Below, one piece after another: positions 43,873-54,835 of a stretch of 62,077 nucleotides of DNA. The notes below the pieces were generated by a model. That model was not told the origin of the DNA. It worked only from the letters and a program-made list of their open reading frames with translations, and did no database searches. Source of the DNA: Heliocybe sulcata. Taxonomy: Eukaryota; Basidiomycota; Agaricomycetes; Gloeophyllales; Gloeophyllaceae. The DNA lies in contig ML213504.1 in the NCBI GenBank assembly GCA_004369045.1, forward strand, positions 34,291 through 96,367, written 5' to 3'. Position 1 is the stretch's first letter; the number at the start of each line of letters is the position of its first letter. The translations under genes and the position numbers were made by a program.

Positions 43873-44522
43873 GCTTCCCTCTGAGCATGCGACCCGCCTT
43901 GTGACCAGGGAATGGCGTACCTCCTGCTTTCATCTCGGCTTCTTGGATTCTACACGTACTTGTTTTGTGAATGCTATTATTGCTTAGACTATACATGCTT
44001 ACGCCGTAGGGACCGCTCGGCGCGCACTGTGTGAATACAGCCTAACGGGATATCACGAACTCCGAGCGTGCTAGTCTGGGTATATTACCGTATCCCGCGA
44101 AACCTCGGACTCGGAGAACGGACATAAGGAGACAATCATCAATGACATTGCAAGCGGAGGAACTATAGTCTACACGCCAATCGTAACTCGTAACGACACC
44201 CAGTGGTAGATTCGTAAGAGTACCAATCGTAACAAACCGTACTAGTCGTAACAACAAACCGTGAATCATCGTATGTCCGACGTGAACAACAACAAGAAAG
44301 AGGGGAAACATAAGGGCTACAACAGTCTGGATCATAGTAGGACATGTCTTCGTGATACATGCCCTGTGCATAGGGCCAAAGCGAAAAAACGGAGGATAGC
44401 AGGTGCAGAGTGCAATGTCGACAGCATACAAAACGAGAACGAACGGGATGGATTCTGGAGTCAAGAGGTGAAGAGGTTTGCATAGGTAGCGCGCGGTGTC
44501 TGGAAGGAATGGGAATGTCGCA
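43873..44522. other. Convergent intergenic region
   Basis: Spacer of 650 bp between converging genes; it holds presumably both 3' untranslated regions. Nothing coding seen. Confidence 0.5.
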
Positions 44523-46156
44523 TCAGGCGAGACCCCATATCCCCTGCTGGCGCACGCCATCCACCCAGCCCTGGGCGTCCTTCCCCAGCATGCGCTCGAA
44601 CATCTGCGTCTTCTCCTCCACAGACCGCGTCCGCACGTGCTCACCAGGCGTCGACGGGCGGTCGCGGCGCACCGGGCTGCACACCGACATCGGCGAGCTG
44701 AACCCTGGGCTGTCGCTCAGGTACGACAGGCCGCCCGCCTTCACTGGGGTGACTGGGACACTGAGTCTGAGTTCAGGGCTGGGACCACGCGAGCTGGGGG
44801 TGGAGGCAACGCCCAACCGTGCCATGCGCTCCTTCTTGTGGCTGGGCGGGGCGAGTAGAGCAGCCTCCTTCCGGAGCATCGCAAGCGGCCGGTGAATGGG
44901 GACATCGTCGTCCGGCGTTTTCGGTCCAACAGCCGAGTCAACACTCTCCGCGTCCGACAGAGAGCCAGCCGAACTGTAGCCTGACGCCGAGAGGAAGGGG
45001 TCCCGCTCAGAGCGCGAAAGTGGGGACTGTGCGATAGACCGCGCCTTCTTGTGCCGTGGACGTGTAGGTGTCGAAGGGGTTGTGGGGATCATGACCTGCG
45101 GAGATAGCGAGCGCGACGGCTCAGATGCCGCCCGGGGCTCATGGCCAACAACAAACGTTGCTGGTGTTGTCTCATCCATTAGGTAAATCCACACGAATTC
45201 TATGATCTTCATCCTGCAGGACAATGAGATTAGCTCACCGGAAGGAGCTTGACGTACTAAAGGTAATCAACTTACCGAACTGGCTTTGGCGTGGAAGTCC
45301 TCCGGAGAAGTTTTGACACGACGATCAAGCCGTCGACTTCTTCGAAGTGTCTGAGAGCCGGAGGAGCGTCCACGAGGATGCAGCACAGTGTTTCGAAGAT
45401 CGTCCATTGGAGAAGAGCGTGTGGCGTGGTAGGCATTGTCGGCGTGTCCGAGCTCGTGCTTGTTACTGAACAAACAGATTTGGGTCGCTCGGGAGAGGTC
45501 AGAGGAGTGGTTACACGTCGTGTTGTTGAGAGTAAGTCAACTAGAACCTTTTCAAGGAGGTTAGCGAGCTTCAAGATCATGCAAACGGCGTCGAACCTCA
45601 AGGCTGTACTTCCTCCCCAGATACAATTTACTGGGTTTGTGAACGAGGGCTACTCCCTGAAGGATGCCCAACGCTTGCGTCAACTGCGACATGAGGGTGT
45701 TTGACTCTATTGACGCCACATGGGTTGGTATGATGAGCGGAAGGAGATGGGGCGAACAAGATGGCTTACTGTCTTCCGTCCGGTCAGCGATATAAGTGTG
45801 CAGGGCATACGTGTTATGGGATATCCAGCCCAATACTCGTGTGGCAACTGTTGTAGAGATGGATCAGCTCTCCTGGCGTCCTGCGCCACACGGCCTGCTG
45901 GAACGTACTGTTGCACTCGAACGCATCCTGCAGTGCCAGAAAGGCATCTAGCACTTCCGCCGCGCCGGAGAGAGAGATGGATGCGAGAAGGCGCTCAATC
46001 TCTGCCAAAGACTTGTCCTTGCGTTCCCTCGACGTCCGCGACGAGATAAGCTGCGCGCGCGGGGTCAGCGAGCACAGTGAGCTGGAGAGCGCTCGGACTC
46101 ACGTCGTCGAGGGCGTTCTGTAGGACGGAACGCATGGCACCGAGCGAGCAGTCCAT
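44523..46156 (-). CDS. Cdc14-family septation initiation network component
   Basis: The start at 46156 gives MDCSLGAMRSVLQNALDD (exon 46156-46103), then an exon from 46050 with KDKSLAEIERLLASISLSG and FLALQDAFECNSTFQQAVW. Later exons carry LTQALGILQGVALVHKPSKL, LGRKYSLE, VLVDLLSTTRR, then HALLQWTIFETLCCILVDAP, FEEVDGLIVVSKLLRR and MKIIEFVWIYLMDE. The C-terminal 220 residues are Ser/Pro-rich, ending GWVDGVRQQGIWGLA. This is the armadillo-like domain of S. pombe Cdc14, partner of the kinase Sid1 in the SIN, and not the unrelated Cdc14 phosphatase. It acts at the spindle pole body to trigger septation. The junction between 45900 and 45700 is unresolved (one long intron or two). Confidence 0.85.
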
Positions 46157-47403
46157 GGTGGGGCGAGGGGGAGAGAGAGAGAGCGCGCGCAAGGCTATGC
46201 AATGATTAAAGTAGCATGTTCCTGTCAGTTCAACACGTGCGGTGAATGAGTGGGAATGACGGAGGCTGAAGGCGCTATTGACACGGCCGTAAATAGCGGA
46301 ATACAAGAACAGCAGTAGCCACGTGGACTGCTGTGTATAGCCGAGACCACTCGACGTCGGCTGCCTCGACGACATATCCAGCGACGTGGTTGGCTACTGC
46401 CTCGGGTATTCCGGGTTCCCGACTCGGGTTACATAAGCCTATATTGTCTGTGGGTCCCTCCATTTACGGCAACGACGAGCCCCGATTCGGAAGAACGTCG
46501 AGGCGTCCATTCTGCGGGTCTCAATGAATCGAGTTAGTCATTGTCAAGACTTCCATGCAGACACTCACTACACGTCTCTCGCGATGGGCTGCGGTCGACC
46601 AGCACCCTCGTCTTGCCTTTACGTCTTACAAGACGGTGCGGAACGGGCAAAGGAACGACTGAAGGGCAGCCGGGACAGCTCATGCAAGCCGTAGGAGCAA
46701 GTACATCCTAGAGGTAGGTTTCGTCGGGTATTGTCCGATGAAGACACTCTAGGGCTCTAGGGGCTGGTTTGTGGGGCGCGTCTGTATAGGAGACAGCGTT
46801 GACAGGTGAAGCTTTGAAGAGCAAACGGGTAAATTCTGCCATGGTCATGACATGGTTAGGGTCCTTATAGACAAGAGATGTCTCAATGGCTCAATCAACC
46901 CACAGGTACGCATATACATACCTGCCGTGCTTGAAATTGAGTGCATTCACACATGCGTTGGCTTACGAGCAAAGTGCGCATAAAACCGAAGATTTCCTTA
47001 GGAATAAAGGTGGCTAACGGTTGTACACATCGAGAGGTGTGACCGGTGGGTATTCGTTCTCTTCGGGTTTTCCACATCATTTTCGGGAGACATCTGCAAG
47101 GAGGCGAGATAGAGCTGGTTATGGGGGCCGATCAGGAGATACCAGACGGAAGCCATGGGTGATACTAGCTTTCAGCATTGCAATATCAGTGACAGTCGCA
47201 AAGAGTTACGACGAGACGCGTTATTTGCGGACGTCTATTTCCAGCCACCCTGACAAACGCGTCGCCCACGTGAGCCAGTGGCCCATCTATTTGTCCGACG
47301 GTGTCCCGCTTCCCCAGCGGCCCGTCTCCAGAGAAATGGCGAGCCTGTACCGTCGTATATCAGCTTCAAATCCGCATCGTTCGGCTTGTGCTATCATACC
47401 ACT
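46157..47403. other. Divergent intergenic region, no gene recognised
   Basis: About 1.2 kb between divergent starts (Cdc14-like and FAH-family). Open frames are short and unsupported. Confidence 0.45.
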
Positions 47404-48642
47404 ATGGCTGCGATAAAGACTGTAAGTAGTCGTGAGTTTAGGGTGTTTGTGGGGTGCTGATGAGGGAACGCGGGGTAGCAATGGACGCGCCTGATCCGGT
47501 TCGTGGCTGCTGAGACGGGGCTGGTGCACCTCGGCGAGCCTGTCGAGAGGCATCTTGACGGTGCGGTCCTCCCTTCCCCCCTTTCCTTCGCTGACCTCCG
47601 AGGCTAGTCGGCCTGGCTGCGTACGAGAAGAAGCCTATCAAGGCGTACGAGGTGCTCGGATCGGCGTTGGACCCCGCCGCGCAGGTCACGAAGAATGTGT
47701 TGACGGTGAAGGAGCTGCTCGCGCCGCTGGAGAGGGAGGAGGTGAAGATTGTGAGGTGCTTGGGGTTGAATTATGCGGATCATGCGGTGCGTCCGTTCTG
47801 CCCTTGTTCGTCCCTCTTGTCTCTCATTAATGAATAAACAGGCGGAGGCGAAGCTCGCGAAACCTGCGTACGTGCGTGACATGTCCAAGAATACGGTATC
47901 TGACTCAGGGCATGTATGGCAGTGCTCCCGTCCTGTTCTACAAACCCGCAACATCGATCGTCGGCCCCCTTGCCCCCATCTCTGTCCCCAAATGCGCACA
48001 GCCAGTCGACAAGCACCTGTCCGACTACGAAGTAGAGCTTGTGGTTGTCATCGGAAAAGCGGCGAAGAACGTGTCCGAGGCGGACGCGCTGGACTATGTC
48101 CTTGCGTACACGGGTGGCAATGATGTGGGATCACTTAAGCATAAGTCGGCTTATAGCTGGTACTGAGTCTGTGCTATGCAGGTCTCGTTCAGGACGCATC
48201 AGTTTGCGACCTCGCAGTGGGGCTTCTCGAAGAGCTTTGACGATTCGAACCCCATCGGCCCGTGCCTGGTCTCAGCGGCGAAGTTCCCCGACCCCCAGAC
48301 CGTCGGCCTGCGCACCGTGCTGAATGGGAGCATCATGCAGAATGGCACCACGTCGTACGTCTTCCTTCGTGTCCTTCCATTCCTTAGCAATGACTGATGG
48401 GCATATATAGTGACCAGATCTTTACCGTCCGCCAGACGATTGCCTACCTCTCGCAGTCGACGACGCTGCTCCCGGGCTCGATCATCATGACGGGCACGCC
48501 TGCGGGTGTTGGGTTCGTGAAGAGCCCGCCTGTGGTACTGAAGGATGGGGACGACTGCAGGGTGTGGGTAGGTGCTGGGATTGGGACGTGTATTAACAAA
48601 GTTGTGGAGGAGGGCAAGGGCGGCCTCAAGGCGAGGTTGTAA
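47404..48642 (+). CDS. Fumarylacetoacetate hydrolase (FAH) family enzyme
   Basis: Seven exons: 47404-47421, 47479-47560, 47608-47786, 47842-47867, 47923-48124, 48182-48354, 48411-48642; in frame, 303 residues. The core motifs are VRCLGLNYADHA, FYKPATSIVGP, DYEVELVVVIGK (the metal-binding E-x-E), YTGGNDVSFR (third metal ligand Asp), GPCLVSAAKFPDP, VRQTIAYLSQ and MTGTPAGVGF. The length and missing N-terminal SH3-like domain place it with the FAHD1/HpaG/acylpyruvase branch rather than tyrosine-pathway fumarylacetoacetase. Such enzymes cleave or decarboxylate beta-dicarbonyl acids from aromatic-ring catabolism or decarboxylate oxaloacetate. The substrate is unknown. It is followed on the same strand, 349 bp later, by a succinate-semialdehyde dehydrogenase. 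Confidence 0.9.
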
Positions 48643-48991
48643 GACTGTGGAAATTGGTGCTACAGAGTGAGTCGAACTCGATGGTGGTGTAGGTGTAGGA
48701 TAGAAGTCTTCTACCCTTTTCTTGTATAGTTGCATACCTTGGTCTTTTGGAATCCTATTTCTGGCTCGCGCGAGGCGATCACGTGTATCGGAAGCAGCAG
48801 TCACGCGTTCATTTCATGATCGGTGAGGTCATCTGGGACGCGTCCATTCCTCTCAGGCTGAGCGAGCAACAGATAGGGCTGCTCTATACACCCGCGCCAT
48901 GAGAGCGCCGCCAAGTCTGCGAGTGGCATCCCTGTCCGGCTCTCTGTCTTCAGTCGCAAAGTCGAGGACGCCGCGTCTACTGTTGTTTAGG

Positions 48992-51332
48992 ATGGCGAGT
49001 ACGACTGGGTCGTCGGTGAGCAGTGTCACGGCAGTATGTGTGTGAAGGTACTGAGCTGCTGCGCTGTTTGTAGTGGGGTCTGAAAGACTCGAGTCTCATT
49101 AAGAACCAAGGCTTTATTGGCGGGCAGTGGGTGGACGCGAAGGACGGGGGCAAGATTACGGTCACCAGCGCGTATTCTTACTTGAAGTAGAGTGGATGTT
49201 ATGCTTATGTCGTGTGTTCATAGACCCCGCTAATGATGAGGTGCTTGGTACTGTACCCGAGATGGGCCTGGAGGAGACGAAGGAGGCTATTGAGGCTGCC
49301 GCGGAGGCGTTCAAGTCGTGGAGCAAGACGACTGCCAAGGTGCGCTCGTGATTGCTCTCGCTGTTCTGCTGGGATGCGACTTAAACGCTGGTGCGATATG
49401 ATATAGCAACGACATGATATCATGATGAAGTTCTACGCTCTTATGCAGGAGAATACGGAGGATCTAGCGAGGATTATCGTGAGTCAGCGATAGTTGTCCG
49501 GAAGGTTCTAACGCCGAGGGCATTGTTTGTAGACGCTGGAGAACGGAAAAGGATTGGTGGAGGCGAAGGTAAAGTTGTCGAACGTTGTTTGTGAGCGCGC
49601 AATAGGTTTATTATCTCATAGGGTGAACATGCGTACAGCTCTTCGTTTATTGAGGTAAGGAACTGTCTCACTTGTTGAATGTCACTGATGTCGGCTTGTC
49701 CTTAGTGGTTTGGTAAGGGTGTAGGTAACTCGAGCAAGGTCGAAAGAACTCAGTGATCTCTGCAGCGGAGGAAGCTGTCCGGACGTACGGAGGTACACAC
49801 TATGTTTGGCAGGTTTGTTGGTCACTCACACAGTGCTCTAGAGGTTATCCCTTCACCCTTCCCTCAAATTCGGAACGTCGTCGTGAAGCAACCAATTGGT
49901 GCGTTCAGCTCGCTATCCGTGCATCCCGATTCGACTAATTCGACATCTTATCACAGGTGTTGTGTAGGTCTGGCTAGTCCGGTAATACGCATTATCATGG
50001 CTTACCATAACCCTGTGATTTTCCCGAACTTGAAGGTCAATATTGACTCCATGGAACTTCCCCTCCGCTATGATTACAAGGAAACTCGGTGCCGCACTCG
50101 CAGCGGGATGCACAACCGTCATCAAGCCTCCGCCAGAGACGCCGTTTTCTGCGCTTGCTCTAGCTGAGGTACGTTTTCTACCATATTCTCTCAGAGCTAA
50201 GTGATTACACTTGCATCTATGTAGCTCGCCAGCCGTGCAGGAGTCCCGCCCGGCGTGATCAACCTGGTGCCTACTCAGAAGAACGTTAGCGACGTCGGAC
50301 GGGAGATGTGCGAGAACAAGATCGTCAAAAAGGTTTCGTTCACCGGATCCACGCCTGTCGCGAAGATGTTGTACGGGATGGCTGCGTCTACGCTGAAAAA
50401 GTAGCAGTGCGGCTGGGATCTCCAATGGCTCCTCGCTGACACAGGCTACTTTACATTACAGGGTATCGATCGAGGCTGGCGGGAATGCGCCGTTCATCGT
50501 CTTTGCGGATGCGGATGTTGACGCTGCTGTCGAAGGTGCGTGGGTGCGTCGGCCATGGCTGAGCTCGGAATGAACTGGACGATGGGCGATAGGTGCGATC
50601 GCCTGCAAGTTCCGCGGGAGCGGGCAGACCTGCGTGTGCGCGAACCGGATCTATGTGCAGTCGTCGGCGTATGCAGACTTTGCGTCCAAGTTGGCGGACA
50701 GAGTTGCGCAGTTCAAGGTCGGCGATGGGTTGGAGGAGAAGACGTAAGTCTATTTCACGCGTCGGAGGGAATACTAATGTACATGCTGTATACTAGGACA
50801 CACGGTCCCTTGATTCACGACAAGGCAATCGAGAAAGTCACCCGGCATGTCGACGACGCCATCTCGCGCGGCGCGCAAGTCCTGATTGGGGGCAAGCGGC
50901 TCGAGCGGCCTGGCCACTTCTACGCGCCGACCGTGCTGTCCGACGTCCCACCCGACGCGCTCATCAATGACGAGGAGACGTTCGGGCCCGTCGCAGCGAT
51001 CGTGAAGTTCGAGACGGAGGAAGAGGTGCTCAAGATGGCTAATAATACAGATGTCGGGCTCGCGGGGTACTTCTATTCGCGGGACGTGGGGCGGGTGTGG
51101 AGAGTCGCGGAGGCACTGGAGGTGGGAATGGTGGGTACGAACACGGGGTTGATTAGCCAGGCTGTGATTCCGTTCGGAGGGGTGAAGGAGAGCGGACTCG
51201 GTGAGTCTGGAATTTGCTGGATGGCTTGTTGGGAGATGTCAGTGCTGATGATGTGATGCCACAGGTCGGGAAGGGTCCCATGGGATCGATGAGTACATGA
51301 ACACGAAGTTCATCGCTTTCGGAGGCTTGTGA
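48992..51332 (+). CDS. Succinate-semialdehyde dehydrogenase (aldehyde dehydrogenase family)
   Basis: Sixteen exons: 48992-49015, 49074-49167, 49224-49339, 49407-49478, 49533-49568, 49622-49654, 49706-49712, 49766-49792, 49842-49898, 49957-49963, 50036-50168, 50225-50400, 50462-50535, 50593-50743, 50797-51200, 51265-51332. All are in frame, 492 residues. Motifs: [13 protein letters not shown], the NAD-binding FTGSTPVAK, catalytic Glu265 in [12 protein letters not shown] and catalytic Cys299 in [11 protein letters not shown] (the C-x-C pair typical of SSADH), ETFGPVAAI, and C-terminal [17 protein letters not shown]. It oxidises succinic semialdehyde to succinate in the GABA shunt; other semialdehydes are possible. 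Two exons are 7 nt, and the intron 49168-49223 has a GC donor. There is no obvious mitochondrial presequence. Confidence 0.93.
49168..49223 (+). other. GC-AG intron in SSADH (frame-forced)
   Basis: Donor A|GCGCGT, acceptor TTCATAG, 56 nt. Removal gives [14 protein letters not shown], the standard ALDH VTNP motif. Retention gives a TAG stop within seven codons. No GT donor in this exon has the right phase for the 49224 acceptor. Confidence 0.8.
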
Positions 51333-51528
51333 AAGAAATGCTTTCTGTCTGGCAGTGATATGCCGCGATGTAGCGATATTTTGAACGCATCTTTGTAATA
51401 GTATACAGGCTATGCAAGACTTCTGCTATCATTCATTGAGATTCACCATCCTAGATATACCTTTCTCGCTCCCGAAGGTCCGAGGATCATGAAACGCCTA
51501 CCCTGCAGGTTAATACTAATGCCTGATG

Positions 51529-52849
51529 TCAACCCCGTTTCTTCCCTCTTCCGGTGTTCTTCTGGGAGTCCGGCGTATCGAGGAACCCACCGAGTTCGAG
51601 CGCATTGCGTGCTACTTGATTAATATGTTTGAATCGGTCGGGCCCTAGATGGATGCCGCCAAAGTAGCGGGTTACGACAACTAATACGTTGTTTACTTCC
51701 TGATCGACGAACAGGATATGAGATATATCAGAGATAAGGAGATGTGACAGATGCTTACGAGAATTTGGAGGAGATGGGCTAATCTCCCGCCTGCCGCTGT
51801 TTCGCCGTCATCATCATTATCTGTTGAGAGGACGGCGAACGAAGGGCGTTTTATTAACTCCGGCGGTGGGCACTAAGGAACTTGGCATACCCTGATGCAA
51901 GACATTGCCTGCCTGGCATCTCCACGCGTTGATGATGGGATGCGCTGCCCGAGCTATTCGGCGATCTGACATCAGGTAGTTCAGAATATCTGGGACCTAG
52001 ATGGAGGCGCAGAGTAAGATGGGCCGAAGGTATGGGATTCAGTGAGATTATGGCTGTACATACCTGAGATGGATCCGATATTCGAAACGATCTGCCCACG
52101 AAGGAGCTTTTGCGATCGGTGATAGGCTCAGCGGTGAACATCTGTACGCAGGGAGGAAGCGAGACGGGCTGTGTACTGCCCCCATTTGCGTGTCCATTGA
52201 GTCGGACTCTACGATCCGTGGAGGATGCGGATCGCGCACGGCCCTCCTGATGACCTTCAATATCTTCTCGCACCAATTCTGCGGCTTTTTCCGCAGTTAA
52301 TCGATCGTCGTACCACTGGACACAGCGTTCGAGGACGTTTTGGAGCCCATCGAAGACGCAAACTGTATCGGGGGCGAATTCCACGCCTGTGATTGATATG
52401 TAGGTCTTCAGAACTGCCCCGAAGAGATCCGTGTCGACACGGAAGGCGCCGATGTACCGGTCGAGGAGTTGCAACTGGGGAGGGGAAGATGCGGGGTATG
52501 TGGGGGGCAGTGTAACCAGAACTCGGATTGATACATCGTCGTGAGGAGATAGACTGGTTCTGTCAGTGTGAAGCTGCGTGAAGACAGGGCGAGGTTGCTC
52601 ACTTGAGTGTTACTTCGTAGCGGATCCTCCCGTTGCTCTCGCTGTGATGATTGCCACTGTTCGCATCGTCCTGAGACGGATGGAATACCTTCACAGCATC
52701 ATCCCCGTAGATTGACTGCAAAGCTTCGGCTAGTCAGACAGAGGAATGCGAATGACGCCCGCTCACTAACCTTGTATCTCTGTAGCTACTTGCTCTCGTT
52801 CAGGATCCTCGGAGAGGCCGTCTATAAGGTTCTGTAGCTCTGGGTCCAT
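51529..52849 (-). CDS. IMPACT/Yih1 homologue (RWD plus UPF0029 domain)
   Basis: The start at 52849 gives MDPELQNLIDGLSEDPEREQ. Exons 52849-52771 and 52729-52603 lead into a third exon with the RWD signature (LVTLPPTYPASSPPQ), all in frame. The IMPACT domain follows: FTAEPITDRKSSFVGRSFRI, YLMSDRRIARAAHPIINAW, AGGRLAHLLQIL and NVLVVVTRYFGGIHLGPDRF, ending in a basic tail (GRGKKRG). In yeast, Yih1 binds Gcn1 through the RWD and actin through the IMPACT domain, restraining Gcn2 kinase in general amino-acid control. Order and motifs match well. Exon ends between 52080 and 51790 are by eye. Cytosolic. Confidence 0.9.
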
Positions 52850-53138
52850 CGCACCCAGTGCCGATGCTGAGTAGCAAGCAATACGGCTATGCAGGGAGCA
52901 GGAGTCGTGGTTCTATCAGCAAAGGAACACATGGAGGCTGTAGTCTGAAATGCGTTGACGGGAGATTCGGACGTGCCGTACGGCGCCTGTTACCAAGTCC
53001 CACAGCTTGCTTACAGCTCTCTCTCACTGTCGTGCCCGCCGTTCTGCTCGATGTCAGATGGAATCGAGTCACTTGATCCTTGAATTGATCAGTGTTCGAA
53101 GTGCCGTATTATTGCTCTAGCCAGCGTGCCGACTTGTT

Positions 53139-54540
53139 ATGGCCACTGCACCCAAAGTCCGTGTGATCGTGCGTTTACCGTACAACCGTCCGGAAGACGC
53201 CCCTCCAGATCCGCCCAAGGTGAGTCTCAGTCACAGTTCTAATCGACCTGCCTGATATGCTGAAAGCTTAGATAGAATGGACGCCCGAGAAGGAGAATAT
53301 TCTCTGGGAGGTGATTGCGAGGTCGCGTGCCGCAGATAGTGGAGGGACAGATTGTGAGTGTATACGCCACGGGTCGAGGATGATCGCTCATAGTATGAAC
53401 AGGGAAAGGACTGGCTGCCCACCTTCAAGTCCCCCTGCCATATCTGCTCTATCGAGCGCAAACGAGATATGAGCAAGATTTGCGTGGGTTACAGGACATC
53501 AAGGGAACTCTGAGTCCAACGGCTGGGCAAGGACAAGGAACTAGCAAGAACACTGAATATTTCCCGGACGTTATTGACAGGCCATCTATAGTGCGCCGGG
53601 CATCCGGCAGGTTGGGCAGCGACAGGTTGTCGTCTTCCACCAGATTGTCTACACCAGTCGGTGGGCGTCTCCGACTCGGTTCCTTGCCTAGCCGTCCCCA
53701 TAAAGCTATTTCTTCCTCTACTATCACTCTGCGTGGACCTACGAAGCAGCTTAATCCACCTCTCAGCCCGCCTTCTCCATCCCGCTCGTCGGATGAGGAA
53801 GAGTCAGATGAAGAGGCGGCTCGTGCAGAAAAGATCGAAAGGGAGCTGGAAGAACAGGAAGCTCTGGAACGGAAGCTGCAGGGTCTGCAGAGGATCATGA
53901 CGAATGATACCATTGGGTTAATTCGCTCTCCCGTGCCTCCGGGAAAAGGGAAGGAAGTCAGTCGCGGACGCATTGGGCTTCTCTCCCCAAGATTACAGCC
54001 GATGGACTCATCTCAGAGACCTCCTAGTGACAGAAGTCAGAGCTTGTCAAGCACCAGTTCTCCGCAAGGCTCTATTCCAGACATGCCTTCACCTCCTCCG
54101 GAGTCGCGGCGTGGATCGCCCATTCCCATCCACCAACATATGCCGTCTGGTAAATCAACAAGTCCGTCGGCCGTATCTCATCGGAACGCTCGCGGACAAT
54201 CTCATATGCGATATGCGACTATGCCTACTGTTGCGAGGAGAACGAATAGTGAGAAGAGCAGCAATTATGGTTCCTCTGCTTCAAGCTTTAGTGATCTGAG
54301 CGGTGGGTTCTTTGCACCAACTGTCAAGAATGTAAGTCTGACTTGATGCATTACAGACGCAGACTTGTCCTCATCGGCACTGGAGAGTGCTCTCATGTCC
54401 AATATGTCCAACATCAAGGGAGGGGGCTCGAGAGCGTGAGTTCTGCTACATGCTTATGAACATGATGCTCACCATATTCTTCCTTCAGCTCCTCTTCCAT
54501 CCGGACCCACTTGTCGGGGCGCAAAGGAATGCCTCAGTAA
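53139..54540 (+). CDS. ATG29: Atg29, autophagy initiation scaffold subunit
   Basis: Five exons: 53139-53219, 53272-53353, 53403-54302, 54357-54435, 54489-54540; in frame, 397 residues. The conserved Atg29 N-terminal domain fills about the first 90 residues: VRVIVRLPYNRP, EWTPEKENILWEVIARSRA, TDWKGLAAHLQVPLPYLLYR and ARYEQDLRGL-like TRYEQDLRGL. The rest is a disordered Ser/Pro-rich region with an acidic helix (EEAARAEKIERELEEQEALE) and a short conserved tail (ALESALMSN, FIRTHLSGRKGMPQ). In yeast Atg29 pairs with Atg31 and Atg17 to organise the phagophore assembly site. Exon 3 ends at a GTGGGT donor (54303), chosen because the next GTAAGT breaks the frame of the conserved tail. Confidence 0.92.
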
Positions 54541-54835
54541 GCATTTCGTGCCTGCGTAAACACGTGCTATGTTTCTGCGACGCGTACCCATTCGGGCGCG
54601 ACGCGTCCTCCCATCTTCGTGATGCTGTGTTACACGCCTTCTAGTACTTTCTCTGCTGTATAATACCCGTGTACACGCAATCCTTGCGCTTCGTATAAAT
54701 GCACTTCATGCTCACTTTGGATCTTATACATTCCGGCGACGGTGCGGCCGTGACTGCATTGCCAGGAACGCGAGAAAGCTTCCGTGACTTCGTGCAATAC
54801 ACCGACCAGCCTCTACGTTGCTCGCCTCGCCCGAC

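Noticed and set aside
44523-46156. Cdc14 dual-specificity phosphatase
   Set aside because: No CX5R phosphatase signature; the helical repeat domain is that of the unrelated SIN component of the same name.
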